Part shown: in pieces, positions 1 through 9,727 of the stretch
How the letters are laid out: each line of letters begins with the position of its first letter
Numbering within the stretch: the first letter of the stretch is position 1
DNA from: Bacillus timonensis
Lineage (GTDB): Bacteria > Bacillota > Bacilli > Bacillales > Bacillaceae_L
Reading direction: 5' to 3'
NCBI RefSeq assembly: GCF_000285535.1
Contig: NZ_HE610987.1
Coordinates: 18,295-59,091 of the forward strand
Length of the DNA stretch: 40,797 bases
Translations under genes and position numbers: made by a program
Notes under the pieces: generated by a model
Seen by the model: the letters and a program-made list of their open reading frames with translations, nothing else
Told to the model about the DNA's origin: nothing
Databases searched by the model: none

Positions 1-890
1 TATTGTTTCATTTTTGGATCTAATGCATCCCGCAAGCCGTCCCCCATTAAATTAAATCCAAGCACTGCTAACATAATTGCAATTCCTGGAAAAATCATTG
101 TCCATGGTGCCTGTGTTAAATAATTTTTTGAATCGGCTAACATTTTTCCCCATTCTGGATTTGGAGGTTGGGCACCCATTCCTAAAAAACCAAGTGCAGC
201 CGCCTCAATTATTGCTGTCGCAATCGCCAATGATGCCTGGACAATAATTGGCGCCATACTATTTGGTAGTATATGATGAAATAAAATTCTACGATCCTTC
301 ATCCCAACAGCCTTTGCTGCGGTTATATATTCCTCTTCCTTTACACTTAACACCCTCGAACGAATTAGCCTTCCGAAATTTGGTACATTGATAATTGCAA
401 TTGCAATCAAGGCATTTCTTAGTGATGGCCCCAAAATCGCAACAATTGCAAGGGCTAGTAAAATACTTGGGAAAGCGAGTAAAATATCAAATATGCGACT
501 GATTAGGTTGTCTACCCATCTACCGTAATATCCTGCTAGGATTCCAAGCAGACTTCCAACTATCGCTGAACCCAAAACTGCAAAGAAACCAACCCGTAAG
601 GAAATACGTGCCCCATAAATGATTCTTGATAAAATATCTCTCCCAAAATCATCTGTTCCAAGCCAGTGGTCAGCTGAAGGCGGTTGAAGTCTATTTGCTA
701 AATTTTTTTCATCAATCCCTTGAGGGGCGATGAGCGGTGCAAAAATTGCTAGTAGAATAAAAAGAAAAACAATACAAGTTCCAACTAATGCTAACTTATT
801 TTTTCGAAAGCTTCGCCACGCTTCCTTCCATGGTGACACAGCCCCATCGCTGTTTTTTAACGTTGCATCCGTTTGTGCTAACTCAGCCAT
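1..890 (-). CDS. Peptide ABC transporter permease (DppC/OppC/AppC-like), stop codon cut by the window edge
   Basis: Inner-membrane permease of a peptide importer, the partner of the permease encoded just upstream. The reading frame opens at ATG 888-890 (MAELAQTDATLKNSD), preceded by GGGGTGAGA, and runs to the window edge. The last full codon is CAA at 3-5 and the next two bases read TA, so the stop very probably falls on the first base outside. The protein is about 296 residues, which is full family length. After a cytoplasmic N-terminus come six hydrophobic segments; the OppC_N-like region is followed by LGTDDFGRDILSR, and the EAA-type loop that contacts the ATPases is around IEAAALGFLGMGAQPPNPEW. 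It starts 19 bp after the upstream permease gene and is the last gene of the five-gene operon. The substrate (di- or oligopeptide) cannot be told from the sequence. Confidence 0.93.
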   Translation of the reverse strand, partial: MAELAQTDATLKNSDGAVSPWKEAWRSFRKNKLALVGTCIVFLFILLAIFAPLIAPQGIDEKNLANRLQPPSADHWLGTDDFGRDILSRIIYGARISLRVGFFAVLGSAIVGSLLGILAGYYGRWVDNLISRIFDILLAFPSILLALAIVAILGPSLRNALIAIAIINVPNFGRLIRSRVLSVKEEEYITAAKAVGMKDRRILFHHILPNSMAPIIVQASLAIATAIIEAAALGFLGMGAQPPNPEWGKMLADSKNYLTQAPWTMIFPGIAIMLAVLGFNLMGDGLRDALDPKMKQ

Positions 891-909
891 TATCTCACCC
901 CTTCCTTTT

Positions 910-1923
910 TTAACGGTATTTAATTCGCGGATCGATGACCGCATATAAAAGGTCTACGATTAAATTAATAAAAACAAAGAAGGTGGCGACCACTAAAATA
1001 CCTGACTGAATGACTGGATAATCTCGGTAATTAATTGCTTCATAAATATATCTCCCGATTCCTGGCCAACCAAAAATGGTTTCCGTTAGGATGGCTCCTC
1101 CAAGCAAGAGACCAGTTTGTAAACCAATGACCGTTAAAACAGGGATAATCGCATTTTTCAGGGAGTGCTTGTACACGACCCAAAACATTTTTACTCCCTT
1201 TGCACGCGCTGTTCGTACGAAATCTGAACGCATTACTTCAAGCATACTCGAACGTGTAATACGTGCGATTATTGCCATTGGAATGGTTGCTAGCGCAATA
1301 CTTGGGAGAATCAAATGTTTTAACACGGTTACAAATTGGTCGGTTCTTCCGTTCATAAGTGTATCTATTAAGTAAAGACTAGTAACCGAATCAACAGGAT
1401 CACGCACATTTTCTCTACCTGTTGTTGGAAGTAGATCAAGTTGAATCGCAAACGCCCATTGCTCCATTAATCCTAGCCAAAAAATTGGCATCGATACACC
1501 AATTAATGCAAGAACCATTGCAATGTAATCAAACCATGAATTTTGAAACCAAGCGCTAATGATGCCTGCGTTAACTCCGATTACAATTGCAATAATCATC
1601 GCAACAATGGTTAGCTCGATTGTTGCTGCTAGGTATGGCCAAATTTCTTCACTTATTGGTGTCTTAGTTCGGATTGATTCCCCTAAATCTCCAGTCAACA
1701 ACCCTTTAATATACTCGTAGTATTGAATGTATAGGGGTTGGTCGAGACCCAGTTTCGTTGTGAGTGCGGCAATGGATTCCTCAGTAGCGCGCTGGCCAAG
1801 AATGATTTGTGCCGGATTTCCCGGAATTAAGTGAATAATCGAAAAAACAACGAGTGTCATGCCGATTAACACAGGAATAACCATTCCAATTCTTCGTAGC
1901 GTATATGCGAACAAGGTTATCAC
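910..1923 (-). CDS. Peptide ABC transporter permease (DppB/OppB/AppB-like)
   Basis: 337-residue membrane protein that pairs with the following permease to form the import channel. It begins with the signature N-terminal segment (TLRRIGMVIPVLIGMTLVVF), then HLIPGNPAQIILG, which is typical of the OppB group. Six membrane spans follow, with the ATPase-contacting EAA loop in the region ARAKGVKMFWVVYKHSLKNA. It ends in NLIVDLLYAVIDPRIKYR, a standard family C-terminus. The ATG at 1921-1923 is preceded by AAAAGGGGTG. It lies 257 bp downstream of the binding-protein gene, a wide gap for an operon that holds a long inverted repeat. Confidence 0.95.
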   Translation of the reverse strand: MITLFAYTLRRIGMVIPVLIGMTLVVFSIIHLIPGNPAQIILGQRATEESIAALTTKLGLDQPLYIQYYEYIKGLLTGDLGESIRTKTPISEEIWPYLAATIELTIVAMIIAIVIGVNAGIISAWFQNSWFDYIAMVLALIGVSMPIFWLGLMEQWAFAIQLDLLPTTGRENVRDPVDSVTSLYLIDTLMNGRTDQFVTVLKHLILPSIALATIPMAIIARITRSSMLEVMRSDFVRTARAKGVKMFWVVYKHSLKNAIIPVLTVIGLQTGLLLGGAILTETIFGWPGIGRYIYEAINYRDYPVIQSGILVVATFFVFINLIVDLLYAVIDPRIKYR

Positions 1924-1979
1924 CCCTTTTGTTTAGACAGTAAAGGGGAGGCTATGAATGAAGACTCCCCTTTTAACAA

Positions 1980-2177
1980 GAATCAAATGCGCCTTGGCGT
2001 GTTTGTTGCCCGATTTTTTTCGACTTGATCGAAAAATTACCTTTGAAAAATCGTGGCATCCGCCGGAGGCTTTAACTTTATTCAGTCTTAATTTGAACTC
2101 CCTACTAAATTATAAAATCTATTTACATTCAGCCCACCACTTATAGAAGGAGAAGACTTCTGCTGAATAAAGTTAAA
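1980..2177 (-). repeat. Intercistronic inverted repeat plus GC-rich repeat between binding-protein and permease genes
   Basis: A perfect 15-bp inverted repeat (2071-2085 with 2163-2177, arm TTTAACTTTATTCAG) begins four bases after the binding-protein stop codon. It is followed, in transcription order, by GCCTCCGGCGGA and CCTTTGAAAA-type sequence. The same GCCTCCGGCGGA next to an inverted repeat recurs at 9820-9890. The element fills the only large gap inside the ABC operon. A stem right after the binding-protein gene could stabilise its mRNA or reduce read-through into the permeases, which would fit the usual excess of binding protein. That role is inference. Confidence 0.6.
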
Positions 2178-2180
2178 CTA

Positions 2181-3815
2181 CTATTTGAATTCAACCTTTG
2201 TTAAATGATCAGAACCAGTTGGGTGTGGTAAGAAATTCGTAATGTTTTTCTTACCAGCGAGTAGTGGTGTTGAGTGTACAAGTGGTGCCCATGGTGCATC
2301 TTCATGGATAATTTCTTGTGCTTTTTTGTACAAGGCATTGCGTTCTGCTTGATCAGTAATTGTTTGGGCTTCAATTAAAATATCATGGAGTTCGTCATTG
2401 CTATATCGGGAGTAATTGTTACTTCCGATTGCATCTTTATCTAATAATGTATAAATAAAGTTATCCGGATCCCCATTGTCCCCTGTCCATCCTAGCATGA
2501 AGGCATCAAAATCACCTTTTGCGGCTTGCTCTAAATACGTCCCCCAGTCAACCGACTTAATTTCTGCTTTTACTCCAATCTCAGCGAAGCTTGATTGAAG
2601 GACTTCTGCGACCTTCATTCCATCTGGCATATATGGACGTGGAACAGGCATTGCCCAAAGTTCCATTTCAAATCCATCAGGATAGCCAGCTTCTGCTAGT
2701 AATTCCTTCGCTTTTTTCAGGTCATATGGATATGGGTCAATCTCATCATTGTAGCCTTCTAATGCAGGTGGAAGTGGATTTTTTGCAGGCTCAGCAAGTC
2801 CACCGTAGAATGCAGCAATGATTCCTTCTTTATCGATAGCATGGTTAAGTGCTTGACGAACGAGCTTGTTATCAAACGGCTCTCTAGTGACTGTAAATCC
2901 TAAATATCCAATGTTCATTGAAGGACGCTCGAATGTTTGAAGGTCAGGATTTCCTTTAATCTGATCAAGGTCCGATGGATTCACACCATCCATTAAATCG
3001 ATTTCACCCGCAAGCAACGCATTTAGGCGTGCAGAGTTTTCTGGGATGGATCTGAAAATGACCTTTTCTAACTTCGGATATCCTTCCATCCAATAATCAG
3101 GATTCTTTTCAAGGACAATTCGGTCGTTCTCCTTCCACTCTACAAATTTGAATGGACCAGTTCCAACAGGATTTTTACTTAAATCATCCCCATACTTCTC
3201 AATTGCTGCTGGGCTTGCAATAGCAAATGGAGACATCGCAAGGTTTTTCAAGAATGGAGCTTGTGGACGATTTAATGTAAATTGTACAGTTAACTCATCG
3301 ACAGCTTTTACCTCTTTAATGACGTGCCCTTCGTCCCCTTTGAATCCGCCAAACATTGTATAATAAGGGAATTGTTCAGCATCCCCATTCATCCAACGTT
3401 CAAAGTTAGCTACAACAGCCTCTGCATTAAAATCAGTACCGTCATGGAATTTCACACCTTCACGAAGTTTAAGCGTGTACTGAAGGCCATCTTCAGAAGG
3501 TGTCCATTCCGTCGCTAATCCAGGTTGCAATGTTGTATCTTGATCACCATAGTTTAATAATGTATCAAAAATGTTTTTTGTAACTTTAAATGTTTCTCCT
3601 TCAGTTGTTGTGATTGGATCTAACGTTACAGAGTCCCCTCCACGTCCGAATACAAGTTCATTTTGTACTTCAGCTGTTGGTGTTTCTTCTTTTGAATTTC
3701 CCCCCTCGTTTGAACTTTCATTTCCTTCTTTACTTCCTCCACTACAGCCAACCAATGCTGTCGATAATAGAAGAAGGAATAAAAGTGAGAGTATGACGCC
3801 TTTCCTTTTAAACAA
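2181..3815 (-). CDS. Peptide ABC transporter substrate-binding lipoprotein (SBP_bac_5 family)
   Basis: 544-residue extracellular binding protein of the importer, anchored to the membrane as a lipoprotein. The N-terminus has KRK, a hydrophobic core and the lipobox LVGC with Cys24, followed by a low-complexity Gly/Ser/Glu/Asn linker typical of Gram-positive lipoproteins. The mature part reads as SBP family 5: GGDSVTLDP near residue 60, LREGVKFHDGTDFNAE, NPVGTGPFKF, and AFYGGLAEPAKNPLPP. The start is TTG at 3813-3815, with GGGGGAA eight bases upstream. Sequence style is closer to dipeptide-binding DppA/DppE proteins than to AppA, although the gene order is that of app. It sits between the ATPase pair and the permease pair. 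Confidence 0.94.
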   Translation of the reverse strand: MFKRKGVILSLLFLLLLSTALVGCSGGSKEGNESSNEGGNSKEETPTAEVQNELVFGRGGDSVTLDPITTTEGETFKVTKNIFDTLLNYGDQDTTLQPGLATEWTPSEDGLQYTLKLREGVKFHDGTDFNAEAVVANFERWMNGDAEQFPYYTMFGGFKGDEGHVIKEVKAVDELTVQFTLNRPQAPFLKNLAMSPFAIASPAAIEKYGDDLSKNPVGTGPFKFVEWKENDRIVLEKNPDYWMEGYPKLEKVIFRSIPENSARLNALLAGEIDLMDGVNPSDLDQIKGNPDLQTFERPSMNIGYLGFTVTREPFDNKLVRQALNHAIDKEGIIAAFYGGLAEPAKNPLPPALEGYNDEIDPYPYDLKKAKELLAEAGYPDGFEMELWAMPVPRPYMPDGMKVAEVLQSSFAEIGVKAEIKSVDWGTYLEQAAKGDFDAFMLGWTGDNGDPDNFIYTLLDKDAIGSNNYSRYSNDELHDILIEAQTITDQAERNALYKKAQEIIHEDAPWAPLVHSTPLLAGKKNITNFLPHPTGSDHLTKVEFK

Positions 3816-3910
3816 AGAAATTCCCCCTTATATGCATTTTTTTATCATGAATGCTGCAAGTCATTCTACTGGTTGTTAAAAAGGGATAAACCGGACTTTT
3901 TGAACTTCCT

Positions 3911-4876
3911 CTAATAGAGATGACAAGCAACATAATGACCATCTTCTACCTCTTTAAATACTGGGCGTGTTGTCTTACAGATTTCCATACAGCTACCACA
4001 TCTTGTATGGAACGCACATCCTGTAGGTGGATTTGACGGGCTAGGGATTTCACCGGTAATCTCAACCGATTCATTTTTATAATCTGGATCAGGAATCGGC
4101 ACTGCTTCTAGTAATGCTTTTGTATATGGATGCAAAGGCTTATTGTAAAGTTTCTCGCTATCTGTCAATTCTATGATTCTTCCTAAATACATAACGCCCA
4201 CTCTATCACTTATATGCCGTACTACCCCTAAATCATGTGCAATAAATATGTAGGTCAGGCCATATTTCTTTTGTAAATCCTCCATCAGATTCAGCACCTG
4301 TGATTGAATCGATACATCGAGGGCAGAAACTGGTTCATCGGCAATGATAAGAGATGGATTGGTCATTAATGCCTTTGCAATACCAATCCGTTGACGCTGT
4401 CCTCCACTAAATTGGTGCGGATATCGTTTTGCATGATAACTACTTAAACCGACAACCTCTAGCATTTCTTTCACTTTACGGATTCGTTCTTTTTTATCGC
4501 CAATTCCATGGACAATAAGGGGTTCCTCTAGTATTCTTTCAACTGTATGTCTTGGATTAAGGGAAGCATATGGATCTTGAAAAATAATCTGCATTTCACG
4601 TCTAAGCTTCCTCATTTCTGACATTGATAGTTTTGTAACGTCCTTGTTATCAAATAGAACCTGACCTTCAGTAGGTTCCAAAAGCCGTAAAATAAGTCTT
4701 CCTGTAGTGGACTTTCCACACCCACTTTCTCCAACAATTCCAAGTGTTTCGCCCTTATTCACAAAAAAGGATAGTCCATCAACCGCCTTTACGTCTCCTA
4801 TCTTCTTTCCAAACATGCCACCCTTAATTGGAAAATATTTTTTTAAATTACGAACTTGAAGTAAAGGCTGTATCAT
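3911..4876 (-). CDS. Peptide ABC transporter ATP-binding protein (DppF/OppF/AppF-like)
   Basis: 321-residue cytoplasmic ATPase that powers the importer as a heterodimer with the D subunit. Walker A GESGCGKST, Q-loop QDPYASLNP, signature SGGQRQR, Walker B LIIADEP and the switch His in AHDLGVV are all present. The oligopeptide/dipeptide C-terminal region with clustered cysteines (GCAFHTRCGSCMEICK) follows. The start ATG at 4874-4876 (MIQPLLQVRNLKKYFPIKGG) is chosen because GGAGGAAAG sits just upstream and the family homology begins here; the frame is open further upstream but that part lies within the preceding gene. It overlaps the end of the D gene by 29 bp, which suggests translational coupling. 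Confidence 0.94.
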   Translation of the reverse strand: MIQPLLQVRNLKKYFPIKGGMFGKKIGDVKAVDGLSFFVNKGETLGIVGESGCGKSTTGRLILRLLEPTEGQVLFDNKDVTKLSMSEMRKLRREMQIIFQDPYASLNPRHTVERILEEPLIVHGIGDKKERIRKVKEMLEVVGLSSYHAKRYPHQFSGGQRQRIGIAKALMTNPSLIIADEPVSALDVSIQSQVLNLMEDLQKKYGLTYIFIAHDLGVVRHISDRVGVMYLGRIIELTDSEKLYNKPLHPYTKALLEAVPIPDPDYKNESVEITGEIPSPSNPPTGCAFHTRCGSCMEICKTTRPVFKEVEDGHYVACHLY

Positions 4877-5864
4877 GATTACTTTCCTCCTCTTTACTTT
4901 GTAAAAAACAGCGAACACGATGGCCCTTATCGTCAACTTCGTATAGTTCAGGGGTATCTGAGAAGCAGCGGTCAAAGGCAAATTCGCACCGTTCAGCAAA
5001 TCGGCACCCATTCTTAATCGACCCTGGTCTTGGAACATTCCCAGGAATTGAATAAAGTCGTTCATTTTTATTACGGATATCAGGAACTGATTTTAATAAT
5101 CCTTTCGTATATGGATGCTTTGGATTTTTAAAAATGGATGAGACTGCGCCTTCTTCTACAATTTTTCCGGCATACATGACAACTACTCGTTCACAAATTT
5201 GTGCAACAACACCTAAATCATGTGTAATTAGCATGATGGCAGTATTCAATTCGGCGTTCAATTTCTTCATCAACTTTAAAATTTGTGATTGAATTGTAAC
5301 GTCTAATGCAGTTGTAGGCTCATCGGCGATTAATAGCTTTGGATTGCAAGCCATTGCCATTGCAATCATTACTCTTTGACGCATGCCTCCTGATAGTTGA
5401 TGCGGGTATTCGTCCATTAACTCTTCCGCTCGTGGGAGGCCTACCCGTTTCATGACTTCAATTGCCCTAGCACGTGATTTTTTCTTATCCCATTTCATAT
5501 GTATCTTTATTCCCTCTATCATTTGATTTCCAATTGTAAGTAAAGGATTTAGAGATGTCATGGGCTCCTGAAATATCATTGCAATATCATTTCCACGGAT
5601 TTGACGCATTTTTTTTTCAGAGAATTTGGCGATATTTTCACCATTAAACACAATTTCACCATCGACAATTTTTCCTGGTGGAGAAGGAACTAGTCCCATA
5701 ATCGATAACGATGTGACACTCTTTCCGCAACCTGATTCTCCAACTACTCCGAGGATCTCGCCTTCTTTTATATAAAAATTAACATGATCAACAGCTGGTA
5801 TTTCTCCTTCATCCGTAAAAAACGAGGTACGAAGACCCTTTACCTCAATTATCTTTTCCGCCAT
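4848..5864 (-). CDS. Peptide ABC transporter ATP-binding protein (DppD/OppD/AppD-like)
   Basis: 338-residue cytoplasmic ATPase and first gene of the peptide importer operon. It shows Walker A GESGCGKS, Q-loop QEPMTSLNP, signature LSGGMRQR, Walker B LLIADEP followed by TTALD, and THDLGVV. The C-terminal cysteine-containing domain (GCRFAERCEFAFDRC) is characteristic of OppD/DppD and in related proteins binds an iron-sulfur cluster. The ATG at 5862-5864 follows GGCAGGTGTG. The order D-F-A-B-C matches B. subtilis appDFABC rather than opp (A-B-C-D-F). Confidence 0.95.
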   Translation of the reverse strand: MAEKIIEVKGLRTSFFTDEGEIPAVDHVNFYIKEGEILGVVGESGCGKSVTSLSIMGLVPSPPGKIVDGEIVFNGENIAKFSEKKMRQIRGNDIAMIFQEPMTSLNPLLTIGNQMIEGIKIHMKWDKKKSRARAIEVMKRVGLPRAEELMDEYPHQLSGGMRQRVMIAMAMACNPKLLIADEPTTALDVTIQSQILKLMKKLNAELNTAIMLITHDLGVVAQICERVVVMYAGKIVEEGAVSSIFKNPKHPYTKGLLKSVPDIRNKNERLYSIPGNVPRPGSIKNGCRFAERCEFAFDRCFSDTPELYEVDDKGHRVRCFLQSKEEESNHDTAFTSSS

Positions 5865-5891
5865 CTTTCACACCTGCCTTTACAAGAAGTT

Positions 5892-5920
5892 TTATTAATA
5901 AGTTGTCTTAATTATTACAA
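5892..5920 (-). promoter_or_regulatory. Candidate sigma-A promoter of the peptide ABC operon
   Basis: On the minus strand TTGTAA (5915-5920) is followed after 17 bp by TAATAA (5892-5897), about 27 bp before the ATG of the first ATPase gene. Both boxes are imperfect; the call rests on spacing and position only. Confidence 0.35.
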
Positions 5921-6033
5921 CTACGTAAAAAAAGGATTCGAGTATCAAAGACGTTTTCTACTATTTTTCGACACCATTTCCCTGGAAATAACAAAAAAGG
6001 CAGTAATGGTTGAAATTTGCCGAATCAGAAGAT

Positions 6034-6057
6034 AAAAAAAACCGGGCTTAGCCCGGT
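6034..6057 (-). terminator. Rho-independent terminator downstream of the flippase gene
   Basis: Stem ACCGGGC/GCCCGGT with a three-base loop (6041-6057), followed on the minus strand by a run of seven T (complement of 6034-6040). It lies between the flippase stop at 6162 and the start region of the ABC operon, so it separates the two units. Confidence 0.85.
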
Positions 6058-6161
6058 CCAATTTTAATGTATATCTGATCATTTATACTTAATACTACAT
6101 ACACATTACTTTAGTTTGTTATATCAGTTTCATAAGAAAGGTTTTTCACCATCTTTAGAGA

Positions 6162-7433
6162 CTAGTGATTCTTTTCTACTGTTGATAGTCTTTTGAACGG
6201 AAACATCGTTGCTTTCCCTTCTTTACGTTCTATGGCATAAATGAATCTGCTTACCACAATTAATTCAGCTAAAAGTCCAAGTGAGATACCTATTCCGCCA
6301 ATTATCCCGTTCCATTGAGAAGCAAAATTTACGCCGATAACTAAGGCAATTAACGTAACGATTAGGTTTGCAGACTGAGAAAAAATCGTAATTTTTGTTT
6401 GTTTATAGTACATTAATAATCCGTTATAGAAATCTACAAATGGAAACACAAGCGCCATTAGCATTGTGACTTTTAATACTTGGACGCTTGCATCCAATAA
6501 CCTGCCCTCAACCCCAAGCACATGCTCAAAAAAGAGTCCGCCAAGTGGAGTATATGATAATATCGCAATCAGAATAAAAGGGATAAATCCAATTACAAGT
6601 AAAAACTTTTTCACAATCGCGTTATGTTCCCCATAAAAATTGATGACAATTTGGTGGATAAACATAAAAAAACTTAGTACCAATTGGGTCACGCTCATGG
6701 CAATTGCATAACTTGCAATGGCGAGCTCAATATCATCTGTTTTCCCTAAAGAAACATTGATTGCAGGCCCAATCATTACGACAATTACTGATGAAAACAT
6801 CAGTGGACTATAAAACTTAAATATACTTGTCTTCGATTCTACTTGCTGTTCCTCATGCTTCTCAGGCATTTTACGAACCAATTTCCTTGCTTCAATGATG
6901 CTGATTAAACACTCAATCATCATGCCTAATAAGAAAATAATCGCACCAGTTGTTCCGGTAATCTGATCACTCTGAATGAAGTATAAGGACAATAAATACA
7001 TAGCAGCAATCCTTATGACCATTCCTATCGTTAACCATTTAGTTTGTCGGTTATATATAATAACTCCTTGGGCTACACAACGTGATGCGGAGAAAATTGT
7101 AACAAAAATAAGGACCTGGTAAATTTCCTTAATTTCATCCACCATGTTCACTTTGGCCCCAAAGATTTTTGAGAAAATAAAATCCCCAACTGGTGTATAT
7201 GCAACACCAATGGCAATCAGCATTAATCCGAATATTAAGTAAAAGGAAAAACGTAATATTAACTGATACGAAGTTCTATCCCTTACAAGTGAAGAGCAAG
7301 TTTGCCGAAGCAAATTTCCCAAACGTTCTGTAATACCAAATAAACTCATAGCGATTGCATAGCTTGCTAGTATAAATTCAGAATTATCCGCTCTAACTAG
7401 TGTACTATTGATGATAATATGGGATAAAGTCAT
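6162..7433 (-). CDS. MATE/MviN-like multi antimicrobial extrusion membrane protein, 5' end probably disrupted
   Basis: 423-residue polytopic membrane protein with two-fold internal repetition: ASYAIAMSLFGITERL near residue 25 recurs as ASYAIAMSVTQLVL near residue 240. This fits the MOP exporter superfamily (MATE, PST, MviN flippases). Substrate unknown. The first ATG (7431-7433) has no ribosome binding site. The in-frame codons before it read IPLGLSASL, which looks like the conserved first membrane segment, and are cut off by TAG at 7461-7463. A good GGAGAGGGGGG lies further upstream (around 7500-7510). The gene therefore probably lost its normal N-terminus through a small indel or nonsense change; it may be a pseudogene or may still be translated from an internal start. 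Confidence 0.75.
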   Translation of the reverse strand: MTLSHIIINSTLVRADNSEFILASYAIAMSLFGITERLGNLLRQTCSSLVRDRTSYQLILRFSFYLIFGLMLIAIGVAYTPVGDFIFSKIFGAKVNMVDEIKEIYQVLIFVTIFSASRCVAQGVIIYNRQTKWLTIGMVIRIAAMYLLSLYFIQSDQITGTTGAIIFLLGMMIECLISIIEARKLVRKMPEKHEEQQVESKTSIFKFYSPLMFSSVIVVMIGPAINVSLGKTDDIELAIASYAIAMSVTQLVLSFFMFIHQIVINFYGEHNAIVKKFLLVIGFIPFILIAILSYTPLGGLFFEHVLGVEGRLLDASVQVLKVTMLMALVFPFVDFYNGLLMYYKQTKITIFSQSANLIVTLIALVIGVNFASQWNGIIGGIGISLGLLAELIVVSRFIYAIERKEGKATMFPFKRLSTVEKNH

Positions 7434-7728
7434 AAGACTAGCAGATAATCCTAAGGGAATCTACATTTATTTCGATACTCGAGATATATATTTAAGCAAA
7501 ATCCCCCCTCTCCTATATCGGAGAAGGAGGAATTTAATTACCTATTAATTAAATATAGTGCTAATTTATTTAATATTTATTATAGTATAAAATTACCAAA
7601 AAGGTTAGGAATTTTTTAAATTGGTCTACTACTTTCATTTCCTTATTCCAAAACAATTTGTTTTTCAGCTATATTATTGACTTCATTATATGGTTTTGAA
7701 CTTTCAACCTCTTTAAAAAGAAATTTAC
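7434..7728. other. Gene-free AT-rich stretch upstream of the flippase
   Basis: Apart from the remnant flippase codons (7434-7460) and a G-rich ribosome-binding-like stretch at about 7500-7510, nothing convincing was seen. It is very AT-rich and contains no small ORF with a ribosome binding site. Confidence 0.4.
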
Positions 7729-7759
7729 AAAAAAAGACACGGAATTTTGTTTCCATGTC
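7729..7759 (-). terminator. Rho-independent terminator downstream of ygaD
   Basis: Minus-strand stem GACATGGAA/TTCCGTGTC (one G-U pair) with a six-base loop, followed by a run of T. It is about 105 bp after the ygaD stop codon. Confidence 0.75.
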
Positions 7760-7865
7760 TTGATCCTATCACTTAAATATGCCTTGTCTTATGGCTTTAC
7801 TGATTTGAATATCTCACGTCTTTAGCAGGAAGTTCAGCCCGGAAAGGGCACCTTAACTGAATTAG

Positions 7866-9614
7866 TTAATTATCAAGTTGTTGAACTTGGAAAAGGTTAA
7901 AATAATGTCCTTTTTCACTCATTAATTCAGCATGTGTACCGATTTCAACAATTTCCCCATGTTCAATCAGAACAATTTTATCTGCATGTGTAATAGTCGA
8001 TAATCGATGTGCAACGATAAATGTAGTTCGATTCTTAGCGAGTTCCTCTAACGATTCTTGGATGAGGTGCTCACTTTCAAGATCCAATGCTGAAGTCGCT
8101 TCGTCCCAAATCAATAATGGTGGATTTTTTAAAAATACACGTGCAATGGCTATCCGTTGTTTTTGTCCACCTGAAAGTTTTACGCCTCTCTCTCCAACTT
8201 TTGTATCATACCCCTGTGGGAGATTTTCAATAAATTCATGAGCATTCGCAGCTTTTGCTGCTTCGATTATTTCTTCGTCAGTAGCTCCTGGCTTTCCAAG
8301 TAAAATATTATGCTTTACAGATTCACTAAATAAAAAAGTGTCCTGATGGACCATACCAATTTTATCACGTAGACTTCTTACCTTATAGGAACGAATATCG
8401 GTCCCATCTAATAGAATTCTTCCTTCCGTTACATCATAGAACCTCGGTATTAAGCTTACAAGCGTAGACTTACCTCCACCACTCATTCCAACTAATGCAA
8501 CGGTCTCTCCATTTTTTATTTCAAGGTTGATATCCCTTAATACGATTTGGTTATCGTCATCTCCATACGAGAATGAAACATTTTCAAAGCTCATACTTCC
8601 GGATACATTCTTACATTCAACAGCATCCGGCCCGTCGACAATATCATATTTTTCATCGATAAATTCAAACACACGATCCATTGAAGCAAGTGCCTGAGTC
8701 AATGTAGTCGATGAGTTAACAAGTCTTCTTAACGGGTTATAAAGTCGGTCAATATAAGCGACAAAAGCTACTAGAGTACCGACAGTTAAATTTCCTTGAA
8801 TGACTTGATAGCCTGCAAACCCAATTACTAGCAATGGAGCGATATCCGTAATCGTATTAACGACTGCAAATGTTTTTGCATTCCAACTGGTATGGTCTAT
8901 TGCCTTCGTTAAGAAATTGCTGTTTTGTTTATCAAAAAGCTTTTGTTCATGATCTTCTATAGCAAAGCTTCGGATAACCGGAATCCCTTGAACACGTTCA
9001 TGAAGGTAGCCTTGTACCTCTGCCAATGCCTGTGATCTTGCTCTTGTAAGATGACGAAGTCTCCCGTAAAAATACTTAATCGAAAATCCATAGAGTGGGA
9101 ACAAAATGATAGATACAATTGTTAAAGGAATATCTAGTGTCAACATAATGCCAATTGCAATAACAATGGTAAAAAGGTCCAGCCATAAATTCATTAATCC
9201 GGTAATTACAAATGTTTTCGTCTGTTCTACATCATGAATAACCCTTGAAATAACTTCACCCGCTCTAGTATTCGCGTAATACCTAAGACTAAGCTTTTGA
9301 ATATGATCAAAAAGCTGATCACGGATATCGTATAGGATCTTACTGCCGACCCATTGTGCATAATATTGACGGTAATACTCAACAGGTGGTCTTAAAACAA
9401 TGAAGATAAAGAACATGATTCCCATTGCAAGGAAAAGTTTCGATAGTTTTTCGTCCTGCGTAAGATCTGCAGCGATTACATCATCCAACACATACTTTAG
9501 TAATAGTGGAGTGAGCATCGGAATTGTAAATTTAATAATACCAATGATAATGGTAATAAGGATTTGAAACCGGTACGGCTTCACAAATTTCATATAACGT
9601 CTAGTACTCCCCAA
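7866..9614 (-). CDS. ygaD: ABC transporter, fused permease and ATPase (YgaD-like exporter)
   Basis: 582-residue half-transporter of the type I exporter class, active as a dimer in the cell membrane. Residues 1-310 form the six-span membrane domain; the C-terminal ATPase has Walker [11 protein letters not shown]-loop [10 protein letters not shown], signature LSGGQKQR, Walker [13 protein letters not shown] and the switch His in AHRLSTI. The start [18 protein letters not shown] and whole-length similarity match B. subtilis YgaD, and the neighbours ygaC, ygaB and sspE are in the same order as there. Substrate unknown; the related family includes multidrug and lipid exporters. In Walker B the residue before the Asp-Glu pair is Trp (IWDE) where Leu is more usual; this is a conservative oddity. 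Confidence 0.94.
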   Translation of the reverse strand: MGSTRRYMKFVKPYRFQILITIIIGIIKFTIPMLTPLLLKYVLDDVIAADLTQDEKLSKLFLAMGIMFFIFIVLRPPVEYYRQYYAQWVGSKILYDIRDQLFDHIQKLSLRYYANTRAGEVISRVIHDVEQTKTFVITGLMNLWLDLFTIVIAIGIMLTLDIPLTIVSIILFPLYGFSIKYFYGRLRHLTRARSQALAEVQGYLHERVQGIPVIRSFAIEDHEQKLFDKQNSNFLTKAIDHTSWNAKTFAVVNTITDIAPLLVIGFAGYQVIQGNLTVGTLVAFVAYIDRLYNPLRRLVNSSTTLTQALASMDRVFEFIDEKYDIVDGPDAVECKNVSGSMSFENVSFSYGDDDNQIVLRDINLEIKNGETVALVGMSGGGKSTLVSLIPRFYDVTEGRILLDGTDIRSYKVRSLRDKIGMVHQDTFLFSESVKHNILLGKPGATDEEIIEAAKAANAHEFIENLPQGYDTKVGERGVKLSGGQKQRIAIARVFLKNPPLLIWDEATSALDLESEHLIQESLEELAKNRTTFIVAHRLSTITHADKIVLIEHGEIVEIGTHAELMSEKGHYFNLFQVQQLDN

Positions 9615-9682
9615 ACCCTGACCCTCTTTCTAGTTGTAGTACTATGTATAAAGCTATAAACAATTAAGTTTATAAAATTTGA

Positions 9683-9709
9683 AAACCTGTTGCTAGTTTC
9701 AACAGGTTT
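9683..9709 (-). terminator. Candidate terminator hairpin between ntdP and ygaD
   Basis: Perfect 10-bp stem AAACCTGTTG/CAACAGGTTT with a seven-base loop. On the minus strand it is followed by TTTTC and more T-rich sequence. It would end transcription coming from ntdP, or act as an attenuator before ygaD. Confidence 0.5.
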
Positions 9710-9727
9710 GCTTAATCACATGCGCCC

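Noticed and set aside
1958-2146. Plus-strand ORF of 62 codons
   Set aside because: It covers the inverted repeat between the binding-protein and permease genes, has no family likeness, and runs antisense to the operon.
7500-7530. Terminator in front of the flippase gene
   Set aside because: The CTCC/GGAG pairings are short and not followed by a T run; the G-rich part is better read as a ribosome binding site.
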